Assembly (NCBI GenBank): GCA_049999725.1
Contig: JBNGIS010006491.1
Location: 22,830 to 86,829 of the forward strand
From: Haplomitrium mnioides
Taxonomy: Eukaryota > Marchantiophyta > Haplomitriopsida > Calobryales
Direction: 5' to 3'
Length of the DNA: 64,000 bases
A program made the position numbers and the translations under genes. Of the stretch, positions 23,301 to 36,291 are shown in pieces. The notes under the pieces are model-generated. The model worked only from the letters and a program-made list of their open reading frames with translations, was not told the DNA's origin and did not search any database. The stretch's first letter is position 1, and each line of letters opens with the position of its first letter.

Positions 23301-25699
23301 AATGGACCAAGGAATACCTTGAGTTAGGTCTGCCTCTAGAAAATGGACTTTCCCTTGTTGTCTAGTTCTATTATCTAACTTGAGTATCGATATTGAGAGG
23401 AAACGGACCAAATGGACCAAGGAATGCCTTGAGTTAGGTCCACCTCTAGGAAACAGACCTGCCTGAAACGGACCAAAGAATGCCCTGAGTTAGGTCCACC
23501 TCTAGGAAACGGACCATCCTCTATTGTCTAGTTCTATTATCTAACTCGAGTACTGATACCCTATTGTCTAGTTCTATTATCTACCTCTACTACCGATACT
23601 GAGATGAAACGGACCAAAAGGACCATGGAATGCTCTGAGTTAGATCCGCCTCTAGGAAATGGATAGAGAGGAAACGGACCAAACGGACCAAGGAATGCCC
23701 TGAGTTAGGTCCGCCTCTAGGAATTAGACATGCCTCTATTGTCTAGTTCTATTATCTAACTATCATATTGTCTAGTTCTATTATCTAACTATCCTATTGT
23801 CTAGTTGTATAATCTAACTCGAGTACCGATACCGAGAGGAAACAGACCAAACGGACTAAGGAATGCCCAAAGCTAGCTCCGCCTCTAGGAAACGGACCTG
23901 CTAAAAACGGACCAAACGGACCAAGGAATGTCCTGAGTTAGGTCCGCCTCTAGGAAACGGACCTGCCTCTATTTTCTAGTTCTATTATCTAGCTCGAGTA
24001 CCGATACTCTATTGTCTAGTTCTATTATGTAACTCAAGTACCCATACTTAGAGGAAACAGACCAAACGGACCAAGGAATGCTTTGAGTTAGATCCGCCTC
24101 TAGGAAACGGACATGCTTGAATCGGACCAAACGGATCAAAGAATGCCCTGAGTTAGGTCCGCCTCTAGGAAATGGACCTACCTCTATTGTCTAATTCTAT
24201 TATCTAACTTGAGTAACGAAACCCTATTGTCTAGTTATATTTTCTAGCTCGAGTACCGATACTGAGAGGAAACGGACCAAACGGATCAAGGAATTCCTTG
24301 AGTTAGGTTCGCCTCTAGGAAACGGACTGAGAGGAAACGGACCAAGGAATTCCTTGAGTTAGGTCCGCCTCTAGGAAACGGACCTACCTGTCATGTCTAG
24401 TTCTATTATCTAACTATCCTATTGTCTAGTTCTACTATCTAACTATCCTATTGTCTAGTTCTATTATCTAACTCGAGCACCGATACTGAGAGGAAACAGA
24501 CCAGACAGACCAAGGAATGCCCTGAGTTACCTCCGCCTCTAGGAAACGGAGCTGCCTGAAACGGACCAAGCGGACCAAGGAATTACTTGAGTTAGGTCCG
24601 CCTCTAGGAAACGGAGCTGCCTGAAACGGACCAAACGGACCAAAGGATGCAAAGGGTTAGGTCCGCCTCTAAGAAACGAACCTACTTCTATTATGTAGTT
24701 CTATTATCTAACTCGAGTAACGATACCCTTTTGTCTAGTTCTATTATCTACCTCAAGCACCGATATAAAGAGGAAACGAACCAAAAGAACCAAGGAATGC
24801 CCTGAATTAGGTCCACCTCTAACAAACAAACCTGCTTGAAATGGACACAACAGACCGAGGGATACGCTGAGTTAGGTCCGCCTCTAGGAAACAGACCTGC
24901 CCTTATTGTCTAGTTCTATTATCTAACTCGAGTACCGATACTGAGAGGAAACGGACCAAGGAATGCCCTGAGTTAGGTCCGCCTCTAGGAAACGGACTGA
25001 GAGGAAATGGACCAAACGGAGTAAGGAATGCCCTGAGTTAGGTCCGCCTCTAGGAAACGAACCTGCCTTTATTGTCTAGTTCTATTATCTAACTCAAGTA
25101 CCCATACTGAGAGGAAACGGACCAAGGAATGCCTTGAGTTAGGTCCGGCTCTAGGAAATGGACCTGCCTGAATCGGTCCAAACAGACCAAGGAATGCCCT
25201 GAGTTAGGTCCGCCTCTAGGAAATGGACCTGCCTCTGTTGTCTAGTTCTATTATCTAACTCAAGTACTGATACCCTATTGTCTAGTTCTATTGTCTAACT
25301 CGAGTACCGAAACTAAGAGGAAACGGACCAAATGGACCAAGGAATGCCATGAGTTAGGTCCGCCTCTAGGAAAGGGACTAAGAGGTAATAGACCAAACAG
25401 ACCAAGGAATGACCTGAGTTTGGTTTGCCTCTAGGAATCGAACCTGCCTCTATTGTGTAGTTCTATTATCTAACTCAAATATTGATACCCTATTGTCTAG
25501 TTATATTATCTAACTTGAGTACCGATACTGAGAGGAAACGGACCAAACGGACCAAGGAATGCCTTGAGTTAGGTCTGCCTCTAGGAAATGGACCGAGAGG
25601 AAACGGACCAAACAGACCAAGGAATGCTCTGAGTTAGGTTCGCCTCTGAGAAATGGACCTACCTCCATTGTCTAGTTCTATTATCTGACTCGAGTACCG

Positions 25700-28600
25700 A
25701 TACTGAGAGGAAACAGACCAGACAGACCAAGGAATGCCCGGAGTTAGCTCCGCCTCTAGGAAACGGACCTGCCTCAAACGCACCAAACGGACCAAGGAAT
25801 TCCCTGAGTTGGGTCTGCCTCTAGGAAATGGACTTATCCGTATTGTCTAGTTTTATTATCTAACTCGAGTACCGATACTCTATTGTCTAGCTCTATTATC
25901 TAACTCGAGTACCGAAACTGAGAGGAAACGGACCAAATAGACCAAGGAATGCTCTGAGTTAGGTCTGTCTCTAAGAAACGGACCTGCCTGAAACGGACCA
26001 AGTAATGCCCTGAGTTAGGTCCATCTCTAGAAAACGGACCTGCCTCTATTGTCTAGTTCTATTATCTAACTCGAGTACCAATACCCTATTGTCTAGTTAT
26101 ATTATCTAACTCGAGTATCGATACTAAGAGGAAACGGAACAAACGGACCAAGGAATGCTCTGAGTTAGGTACACCTCTAGGAAATGGACTGAGAGGAAAC
26201 GGACCAAATAGACCAAGGATTGCTCTGAGTTAAATCCGCCTCTAGGAAATGCACCAAACAGACCAAGGAATGCTCTTAGTTAGGTCCGCTTCTACGAAAT
26301 GGACCTACCTCTATTTTCTAGATCTATTATCTAGCTATCATATTGTCTAGTTCTATTATTTAACTCGAGTACCGATACTCAGAGGAAAGAGACCAAACGG
26401 ACCAAGGAATTCCATAAGTTAGCTCCCCCTCAAGGAAATGGACCTACCTGAAACGAACCAAACAGACTAAAGAATGCCATGAGTAAGGTCCGCCTCTAGG
26501 AAACGGACGTGCCTCTATTGTCTACTTCTATTATCTAACTCGAGTATCGATACTCTATTGTCTAGTTCTATTATCTATCTCGAGCACCAATACTGAGAGG
26601 AAACGGACCAAACAGACCAAGGAATGCCCTGAGTTAGGTCCGCCTCTAGGAAATGGACTTGCCTATATTGTCGAGTTATCTTATGAAACTCGAGCACCAA
26701 TACCTTATTGTGTAGTTCTATTATCTAACTCGAGTACCGATACTGAGAGGAAACGTACCAAAGGGACAAAGGAATGCCCTGAGTTAGGTCCGCCTCTAGG
26801 AAACGGACCTGCCTGAAACAGAACAAACGGACCAAGGAATGCCCTGAGTTAGGTCCGCCTCTAGGAAACAGACTTGCCTCTATTGTCTAGTTCTACTATC
26901 TAAATTGAGTACCGATACCCTATTGTCTAGTTCTATTATCTAACTCGAGTACCGATACTGAGAGGAAACGGACCTAGGAATACCTTGAGTTAGGTCCGTC
27001 TCTAGGAAACGGACATGCCTGAAATGGACCAAACGGACCAAAAAAGGCCGTGAGTTAGGTCCGCCTCTAGGAAACATACCAGCCTCTATTGTCTAGTTCT
27101 ATTATCGAACTCGAGTACCAATACCCTATTGTCTAGTTCTATTATCTAACTTGAATACCGATACTGAGAGGAAACAAACCACACAGACCAAGGAATGCCT
27201 TGCGTTAGGTCCGCCTCTAGGAAACAAACTGAGAGGAAACAGACCAAATAGACCAAAGAATGCCTTGAGTTAGGTCCGCCTCTAGGAAACGGACATGCCT
27301 CTATTGTCTAGTTCTATTATATAACTCAAGTACCGATACCCTATTGTCTAGTTATATTATCTAACTCCAGTACTGATACTAAGAGGAAACGAAACAAACA
27401 GACCAAGGAATGCTGTGAGTTAGGTGCACCTCTTGGAAATGGACTGAGAGGAAACAGACCAATCGGACCAAGGAATGCTCTGAGTTAGGTCCGCCTCTAG
27501 GAAACAGACCAAACAGACCAAGGAATGCCTTGAGTTAGGTCAGCCTCTAGGAAACGGACTTGCCTCTATTGTCTAGTTCTATTATCTAGCTATCCTATTG
27601 TCTAGTTCTATTATGTAACTCGAGTACCGATACTGAGACGAAACAGACCAAACGGACCAAGGAATGCCTTGAGTTAGCTCCGCCTGAAGGAAACGGACCT
27701 GCCTGAAATGGACCAAACGGACCAAAGAATGCACTGAGTTAGGTCCGCCTCTAGGAAACGAACCTGCCTCTATTGTCTAGCTCTATTATCTAACTTGAAT
27801 ACCGATACCCTATTGTCTAGTTATATTATCTAACTAGAGTACCGATACTGAGAGGAAACGGACCAAACAAACCAAGGAATACCTGGAGTTAGGTCTGCCT
27901 CTAGGAAATGGACTAAGAGGAAACGAACCAATCGGACCAAGGAATGCTCTGAGTTAGGTCTGCCTCTAAGAAACAGACCTACCTCTATTGTCTAGTTCTA
28001 TTATCTAACTCGAGTACCGATACTGAGAGGAAACAGACCAAACGGACCAAGGAATGCCCAGAGTTAGCTCCGCCGAACCTGCCTCAAACGCACCAAACGG
28101 ACCAAGGAATTCCCTGAGTTGGGTCCGCCTCTACGAAATGGGCTTGTTTGTATTGTCTAGTTCTATTATCTAACTCGAGTACGGATACTCTATTGTCTAG
28201 CTCTTTTATCTAACTCGAGTACCGAAACTGAGAGGAAACGGACCAAACAGACCAAGGAATGCCCTGAGTTAGGTCTGTCTCTAAGAAACAGACCTGCCTG
28301 AAATGGACCAAATGGACCAAGTAATGCCCTGAGTTAGGTCCATCTCTAGGAAACGAACATGCCTCTATTGTCTAGCTCTATTATCTAACTCGAGTATCAA
28401 TACCCTATTGTCTAGTTATATTATCTAACTCGAGTACCAATACTAAGAGGAAATAGAACAAACGGACCAAGGAATGCTCTGAGTTAGGTACACCTCTAGG
28501 AAATAGACTGAGAGGAAATGGACCATGGAATGCTCTTAGTTAGGTCCGCTTCTAAGAAATGGACCTACCTCTATTGTCTAGTTTTATTATCTAGCTATCC

Positions 28601-31600
28601 TATTGTCTAGTTCTATTATCTAACTCGAGCACCAATAGTGAGAGGAAACAGACCAAACGGACCAAGGAATGCCATAAGTTAGCTCCCCCTCAAGAAAATA
28701 GACCTTTCTGAAATGGACCAAACAGACTAAGGAATGCCCTGAGTTAGGTCCGCCTCTAGGAAACGGACGTGCCTCTATTGTCTAGTTCTATTATGTAACT
28801 CGAGTACCGATACTCTATTGTCTAATTCTATTATCTATCTCGAGCACCAATACTGAGAGAAAACAAACCAAACGGACCAAGGAATGCCCTGAGTTAGGTC
28901 CGCCTCTATGAAACAGACTTGCTTGAAACGGACCAAGGAATGCCCTGAGTTAGGTCCGCCTCTAGGAAACGGATTTGCCTCTATTGTCGAGTTCTCTTAT
29001 GTAACTCGAGTACCGATACCCTATTGTCTAGTTCTATTATCTACCTCAAGTACCGATACTGAGAGGAAACGTACCAAACAGACAAAGGAATGCCCTGAGT
29101 TAGGTCCGCCTCTAGAAAACGGACCTGCTTGAAACGGAACAAACAGAGCAAGGAATGCCCTGAGTTAGGTCCGCCTCTAGGAAACAGACTTGCCTCTATT
29201 GTCTAGTTCTATTATCTAACTCAAGTACTGATACTGAGAGGAAACGGACCAAGGAATGCCCTTAGTTAGGTCCTCCTCTAGGAAACGGACCTGCCTGAAA
29301 TGGACCAAACGGACCAAGAAATGTCGTGAGTTAGGTCCGCCTCTAGGAAACGGACCAGCCTCTATTGTCTAGTTCTATTATCTAACTCGAGTACCGATAC
29401 CCTATTGTCTAGTTCTATTATCTAACTTGAATACCGATACTGAGAGGAAACGGACCACACGGACCAAGGAATGCCTTGAGTTAGGTCCGCCTCTACGAAA
29501 CAGACTGAGAGGAAACAGAGCAAACAGACCAAGGAATGCCTTGAGTTAGGTCCGCCTCTAGGAAAGAGACCTGCCTTTTTTGTCTAGTTCTATTATCTAA
29601 CTGAAGTACCGATACCCTATTGCTTAGTTATATTATCTAACTCGAGTGTTGATACTAAGAGGAAACGGAACAAACGGACCAAGGAATGTTGTGAGTTAGG
29701 TCCACCTCTTGGAAATGGACTGAGAGGAAACGGACCAATCGGACCAAGGAATGCTCTAAGTTAGGTCCGCCTCTAGGAAACGGACCAAACGGACCAATGA
29801 ATGCCATGAGTTAGGTCAGCCTCTAGGAAATGGACTTGCCTCTATTGTCTAGTTCTATTGTCTAGCTATCCTTCTGTCTAGCTCTATTATGTAGCTCGAG
29901 TACCGATACTGAAAGGAAACAGACCAAACGGACCAAGGAATGCCCTGAGTTAGCTCCGCCTCAAGGAGACGGACCTGCTTGAAACGGACCAAACGGACCA
30001 AGGAATGCCCCGAGTTAGGTCCGCCTCTAGGAAATGGACCTGCCTCTATTGTCTAGTTCTATTATCTAACTCGAGTACTGATACTCTATTGTCTAGTTCT
30101 ATTATCTATCTCGAGCACCAATATTGAGAGGAAACAGACCAAACAGACCAAGGAATGCCCTGAGTTAGGTCTGCCTCTAGGAAACAAACCTGCCTGAAAC
30201 GGACCAAACGGACCAAGGAATGCCCTGAGTTAGGTCCGCCTCTAGGAAATGGACCAACCTCTATTGTCTAGTTCTTTTATCTAACTCGAGTACCGATACC
30301 TTATTGTCTAGTTCTATTATCTAACTCGAGTACTGATACTGAGAGGAAACAGACCAAACAAACCAAGGAATGCCCTGAGTTAGGTTGGCCTCTAAAAAAT
30401 GGACCTGCTTTAAACGGACCAAAAAGAACAAGGAATACCCTTAGTTAGGTCCGCCTCTAGGAAGCGGACCAAACGTACCAAGGAATGCTCTTAGTTAGGT
30501 CCGCTTCTAGGAAATGGACCTGCCTCTATTGTCTAGTTTTATTATCTAGCTATCCTATTGTCAAGTTCTATTTTCTAACTCGAGTACCGATAACCTTTTG
30601 TCTAGTTATATTATCTAACTCGAGTGCTAATACTAAGAGGAAATGGAACAAATGGACCAAGGAATGTTGTGAGTTAGGTCCACCTCTTGGAAATGGACTG
30701 AGAGGAAACGGACCAATCGGACCAAGGAATGCTCTGAGTTAGGTCCGCCTCTAGGAAACGGACCAAACGAAACAAGGAATGCCTTGAGTTATGTCAGCCT
30801 CTAGGAAACGGACTTGCCTCTATTGTCTAGTTCTATTATTTAGCTATCATATTCTCTAGCTTTATTATGTAACTCGAGTATCGATACTGAAAGGAAACAG
30901 ACCAAACGGAGCAAGGAATGCCCTGAGTTAGCTCCGCCTCAAGGAAACGGACCTGCTTAAAACAGACCAAACGGACCAAGGAATGCCCCGAGTTAGGTCC
31001 GCCTCTAGGAAACGGACCTGCCCCTATTGTCTAGTTCTATTATCTAACTCCAGTACCGATACTCTATTGTCTAGTTTTATTATCTATCTCGAGCACCAAT
31101 ATTGAGAGGAAACGGACCAAACGGGCCAAGGAATGCCTTGAGTTAGGTCCGCCTCTAGGAAACAGACCTGCCTGAAACGGACCAAACGGACCAAGGAATG
31201 CCTTGAGTTAGGTCCGCCTCTAAGAAACGGACCAGCCTCTAATATCTAGTTCTTTTATCTAACTCGAGTACCGATACCTTATTGTCTAGTTCTATTATCT
31301 AACTCGAGTACCGATACTGAGAGGAAACGGACCAAACAAACCAAGGAATGCCCTGAGTTAGGTCGGCCTCTAAGAAACATACCTGCTTTAAACGGACCAA
31401 AAAAAACAAGCAATACCCTTAGTTAGGTCCGCCTCTAGGAAACGGACCAAACGGACCAGGGAATGCTCTTAGTTAGGTCCGCTTCTAGGAAATGGACCTG
31501 CCTCTATTGTCTTGTTTTATTATCTAGCTATCCTATTGTCTAGTTTTATTATCTATCTCGAGTACCGATACCCTATTGTCTAGTTCTATTATCTAACTCG

Positions 31601-34600
31601 AGTACCGATACTAAGAGGAAACGGACCTAGGAATACCTTGAGTTAGATCTGTCTCTAGGAAATGGACCTACCTGAAATGGACCAAACGGACCAAGAAATG
31701 CCGTGAGTTAGGTCCGCCTCTAGGAAACAGACTAGCCTCTATTGTCTAGTTCTATTATCGAACTCGAGTACCGATACCCTATTGTCTAGTTCTATTATCT
31801 AACTTGAATACCGATACTGAGAGGAAACGGACCACACGGACCAAGGAATGCCTTGAGTTAGGTCCGCCTCTAGGAAACAAACTAAGAGGAAACAAACCAA
31901 ACAGACCAAGGAATGCCTTGTGTTAGGTCTGCCTCTAGGAAACGAACCTGCCTCTATTGTCTAGTTCTATTATATAACTCTCAAGTACCGATACCCTATT
32001 GTCTAGTTATATTATCTAACTCCAGTACTGATACTAAGAGGAAATGGAACAAACGGACCAAGGAATGTTGTGAGTTAGGTCCAGCTCTTGGAAATGGACT
32101 GAGAGGAAATGGAACAATCGGACCACGGAATGCTCTGAGTTAGGTCCGCCTTTAGGAAACGGACCAAATGGACCAAGGAATGCCTTGAGTTAGGTCAGCC
32201 TCTAGGAAACGGACTTGCCTCTATTGTCTAGTTCTATTATCTAGCTATCCTATTGTCTAGTTCTATTATGTAACTCGAGTACCGATACTGAGACGAAACA
32301 GACCAAACGGACCAAGGAATGCCTTGAGTTAGCTCCACCTGAAGGAAACAGACCTGCCTGAAATGGACCAAACGGACCAAAGAATGCACTGAGTTAGGTC
32401 CGCCTCTAGGAAACGAACCTGCCTCTATTGTCTAGTTCTATTATCTAACTCGAATACCGATACCCTATTGTCTTATTATATTATCTAACTAGAGTACCGA
32501 TATTGAGAGGAAACATACCAAACAGACCAAGGAATGCCTAGAGTTAGGTCTGCCTCTAGGAAATGGACTGAGAGGAAACGGACCAAACGGACCAAAGAAT
32601 GCTCTGAGTTAGGTCCGCCTCTAAGAAAGGGACCTACCTCTATTGTCTAGTTCTATTATCTAACTCGAGTACCGATACTGAGAGCAAATAGACCAAACGG
32701 ACCAAGGAATGCCCAGAGCTAGCTCCGCCTCTAGGAAACGAACCTGCCTCAAACGCACCAAACGGACCAAGGAATTCCCTGAGTTGGGTCTACCTCTAGG
32801 AAGTGGGCTTGTTTGTATTGTCGAGTTCTATTATCTAACTCGAGTACCGATACTCTATTGTCTAGCTCTATTATCTAACTCGAGTACCGAAACTGAGAGG
32901 AAACGAACCAAACGGACCAAGGAATGCCCTGAGTTAGGTCTGTCTCTAGGAAACGGACCTGCCTGAAACGGACCAAATGGACCAAGTAATGACCTGAGTT
33001 AGGTCCATCTCTAGGAAACGGACCTGCCTCTATTGTCTAGTTCTATTATCTAACTCGAGTACCGATACCCTATTGTCTAGTTATATTATCTAACTCGAGC
33101 ACCAATTCTAAGAGGAAACAGAACAAACGGACCAAGGAATGCTATGAGTTAGGTACACCTCTAGGAAATAGACTGAGAGGAAACGGACCAAACAGACCAA
33201 GGAATGCTCTGAGTTAGGTCCGTCTCTAGGAAACAGACCAAACGAACCAAGGAATGCTCTTAGTTAGGTCCGCTTCTAGGAAATGGACCTGCCTCTATTG
33301 TCTAGTTTTATTATCTAGCTATCCTATTATCTAGTTCTATTATCTAACTCGAGTACCGATACTGAGAGGAAACAGACCAAACGGACCAAGGAATGCCATA
33401 AGTTAGCTCCTCCTCAAGGAAACAGACCTACCTGAAACGGACCAAACAGACTAAGGAATGCCCTGAGTTAGGTCCGCCTCTAGGAAACGAACTTGCCTCT
33501 ATTGTCTAGTTCTATTATGTAACTCGAGTACTGATACTCTATTGTCTAGTTCTATTATCTATCTCGAGCACCAATACTGAGAGGAAACGGACCAAACGGA
33601 CCAAGGAATGCCCTGAGTTAGGTCCGTCTCTAGGAAACAAACCTGCCTGAAACGAACCAAACGGACCAAGGAATGCCCTGAGTTAGGTCCGCCTCTAGGA
33701 AACGAATTTGCCTCTATTGTCGAGTTCTCTTATGTAACTCGAGTACCGATACCCTATTGTCTAGTTCTATTATCTAACTTGAGTACCAATATTGAGAGGA
33801 AACGTACCAATGGGACAAAGGAATGCCCTGAGTTAGGTCCGCCTCTAGGAAACAGACTTGCCTCTATTGTCTAGTTCTATTATCTAACTCGAGTACCGAT
33901 ACCCTATTGTCTAGTTCTATTATCTAACTCAAGTACCGATACTGAGAGGAAACGGACCTGCCTGAAATGGACCAAACGGACCAAGGAATGTCGTGAGTTA
34001 GGTCCGCCTCTAGGAAACGGACCAGTTTCTATTGTCTAGTTCTATTATCTAACTCGAGTACCGATGCTCTATTGTCTAGTTCTATTATCTAACTTGAATG
34101 CCGATACTGAGAGGAAACGAACCACATGGACCAAGGAATGCCTTGAGGTAGGTCCGCCTCTAGGAAACAGACTGAGAGGAAACGGAGCAAATAGACCAAG
34201 GAATGCCTTGAGTTAGGTCCGCCTCTAGGAAACGGACCTGCCTCTATTGTCTAGTTCTATTATCTAACTGAAGTACCGATACCCTATTGTCTAGTTATAT
34301 TATCTAACTCGAGTGCTGATACTAAGAGGAAACGAAACAAACAGACCAAGGAATGCTGTGAGTTAGGTGCACCTCTTGGAAATGGACTGAGAGGAAACGG
34401 ACCAATCGGACCAAGGAATGCTCTGAGTTAGGTCCGCCTCTAGGAAACGGACCAAACGGACCAAGGAATGCCCTGAGTTAGGTCAGCCTCTAGGAAACGG
34501 ACTTGCCTCTATTGTCCAGTTCTATTATCTAGCTATCCTATTGTCTAGCTCTATTATGTAACTCAAGTACCGATACTGAAAGGAAACAGACCAAACGGAG

Positions 34601-34746
34601 CAAGGAATGCCATGAGTTAGCTCGGCTTGAAGGAAACAGACCTGCCTGAAACGGACCAAACGAACCAAGGAATGCTTCGAGTTAGGTCCGCCTCTAGGAA
34701 ACGGACCTGCCTCTATTGTCTAGTTCTATTATCTAACTCCAGTACC
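25700..34746. repeat. Higher-order repeat block of about 2.3 kb period in the satellite
   Basis: Rare variants recur at regular distances. GGTCAGCCTC (CAG instead of CCG) has its CAG at 27541, 29817, 30795, 32196 and 34484, with steps of 2276, 978, 1401 and 2288; 978 plus 1401 is 2379. The GAATTCCCTGAGTTGGG variant has its TCCCT at 25801, 28111 and 32775, with steps of 2310 and 4664, which is twice about 2332. Each block holds about ten basic units in a conserved order, the pattern of a higher-order repeat made by recent block amplification. Confidence 0.75.
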
Positions 34747-35111
34747 AGGTAGTGCCAAAACTTCTTCAAGGAGTAGATTATCCCTAGGGCCTCACGGTGG
34801 GTGGGCGAGTAATTCTTTTCTGCCGCTGAGAGGAGTCTGTTGACAAAGTAGATTGGGTGGTCCATGCTGTCCTCATCGAGCTAGCTCAGCACTGCCCCCA
34901 CACAAAAGCCCGAAACATCCACCATCACGTGGAACTCCTTGGTCCAGTTTGGGGGCACCAAGATAGGCGCGTTGGCCAATCGCCTCTTGAGCTCATTAAA
35001 GCTAGATCTCTTGGGCTCTGTTGGCTCAAAATCACTGCCCCTCTTCACCATCTCCGTTAAGTGGTAGGCTACTAAGGAAAATTTTGGGATGAACCTCCTG
35101 TAATAGCCCAC
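34747..35111 (-). pseudogene. pol: RT end and RNase H fragment, truncated by satellite
   Basis: The minus strand reads GYYRRFIPKFSLVAYHLTEM, then ILVPPNWTKEFHVMVDVSGF, which is the RT connection and the first RNase H Asp. After a stop it continues with homology to the neighbouring element (DHPIYF, EKNYS, REALG, YSLKKFWHYL). The coding homology ends at HYL, exactly where satellite sequence begins. The second half of RNase H, including the DHNAL motif seen in the sister copy, is absent. Confidence 0.8.
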
Positions 35112-36291
35112 ACAGCCCAGGAATCCCTACACCTCCACCAGGCATGTTGGAAATGCCACCCCTAGCCATACTGCCACCTTTTCCTAGTTCACGACAATCC
35201 CCTAGCTGGAGACCCTATGCCCTAGTAGAATCCCTTCCCTTACTACCGCAATCCCGTTTCTGTGCATTGCTGAAATGTGAGCCGCATATGCTCCTCATGA
35301 TCCTTGACCTTGTCGTATACCACGAAGTCGTCTGTGAAGATTTTGAGGAACTTCCTGAGGTAGTCATGGAACATGTTCATCATTAGTCTCTGGAAGGTAC
35401 TTGGGGCATTGCAGAGACCAAATGGCATTCTCCGAAAGGCGAACACTCCCCACTCCATTGTGAAAGCAGTTTTTAGTTGGTCCTCCTCCCGTATCCACAC
35501 CTGGTTGTAACCGGAGTAACCATCCATGAAACTGTAGACCTCCTGGCCTGCTACCAGGTCTAGCACACCATCAGTAAAAGGTAGAGGGTAGTGGTCCTTC
35601 TTGGTTGCCGCATTCAGCTTGTGGTAGTCTTAGCAAACCCTGATCTTCGGCTTTCCGTCCAAGCTTGCCTTCTTCGGCACCACCACCAAAGGGGACACCC
35701 ATTCACTGTTCAGAACATGGTATATGAACCTTGCCTCTAAGAGCTTATCCACCTCCTCTTTCACCAATAGAGAGAAGCGTGGGTTCATTCGGTATTGCCG
35801 CTGCCTCATGGGGGTAGCATTGTCCTCCAAATCAATTTTGTACTCCCCTAGCTCTCTGGGCACGCCCTTCAGGTCCATATGGCTCCATACAAACACGTCA
35901 CTGAAGTTCCCCAGTGTCTGCATGAAGGCTCTCTTAGCCCCCCTGTTTAATGCGAATCCAAGCTGGAATGTCCTCCCACCAAGGGTCGTTATCTCTCGGT
36001 ATTGCTCCGCCTTAATGACCTCCACCGTGTTCCTATTCGTGGAGTCACAGTCTGACTCCAAGTGGGCGAGCCGCTGGCCACCTACAATAGGCTTCTTGTT
36101 GTGCTCCCTTGTTCTCTTTTGGTGGTCATCCCCCTTGGGATGATAGCTGCCACCAACTCCCCTTTTAGCCCAGGTCCAGTGCTGGAAGTGGATGCCTCTG
36201 ACTTCCCTTTTTGCTCATGTCTAGAGTTGAGGGTTGGCACTCCTGCCTCTACTTCCGTGGTGTCCCAAACCCCAAAGACAGAGGTCTCCAA
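35112..36291 (-). pseudogene. pol: Reverse transcriptase of the truncated element
   Basis: Fragments on the minus strand: SHMDLKGVPRELGEYKIDLE, RMNPRFSLLVKEEVDKLLEA, EWVSPLVVVPKK, then a TAA inside VC-stop-DYHKLNAATKK (about 35627). QEVYSFMDGYSGYNQVWIRE and FTDDFVVYD (catalytic DD) follow at 35243-35566. A further frameshift lies before GYYRRF, and the ORF at 36082-36291 is joined to the RT frame only by another shift near 36070. Order and spacing match the sister element at 48550-50006, about 60-70% identical by eye at protein level. Not functional. Confidence 0.88.

Larger units (their letters stand above)
7423..34746. repeat. Compound satellite array, main part (about 27.3 kb)
   Basis: Uninterrupted tandem array apart from a 44-bp insertion at 14277-14320. 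The typical unit is A-A-B-B. Module A is 65 bp and ends either GGACCTGCCT or GGACTGAGAG before the next GGAAAC. Module B is 40 bp, and the second B carries a six-base TGAGAG tail. The total is close to 215 bp, giving roughly 130 units in the window. Units with one A, one B or three B modules also occur (three B near 9170-9230, 16660-16730 and 20860-20930). Most B modules hold a CTCGAG palindrome. The unit is not a multiple of three, and short ORFs in it are repeat artefacts. I see no gene in this stretch. Its role is unknown; pericentromeric or subtelomeric heterochromatin are both possible. Confidence 0.95.

Noticed and set aside
7423-34746. CRISPR-like spacing of short repeats
   Set aside because: Spacers are themselves repeated modules and the surroundings are eukaryotic retrotransposons. 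This is a satellite.
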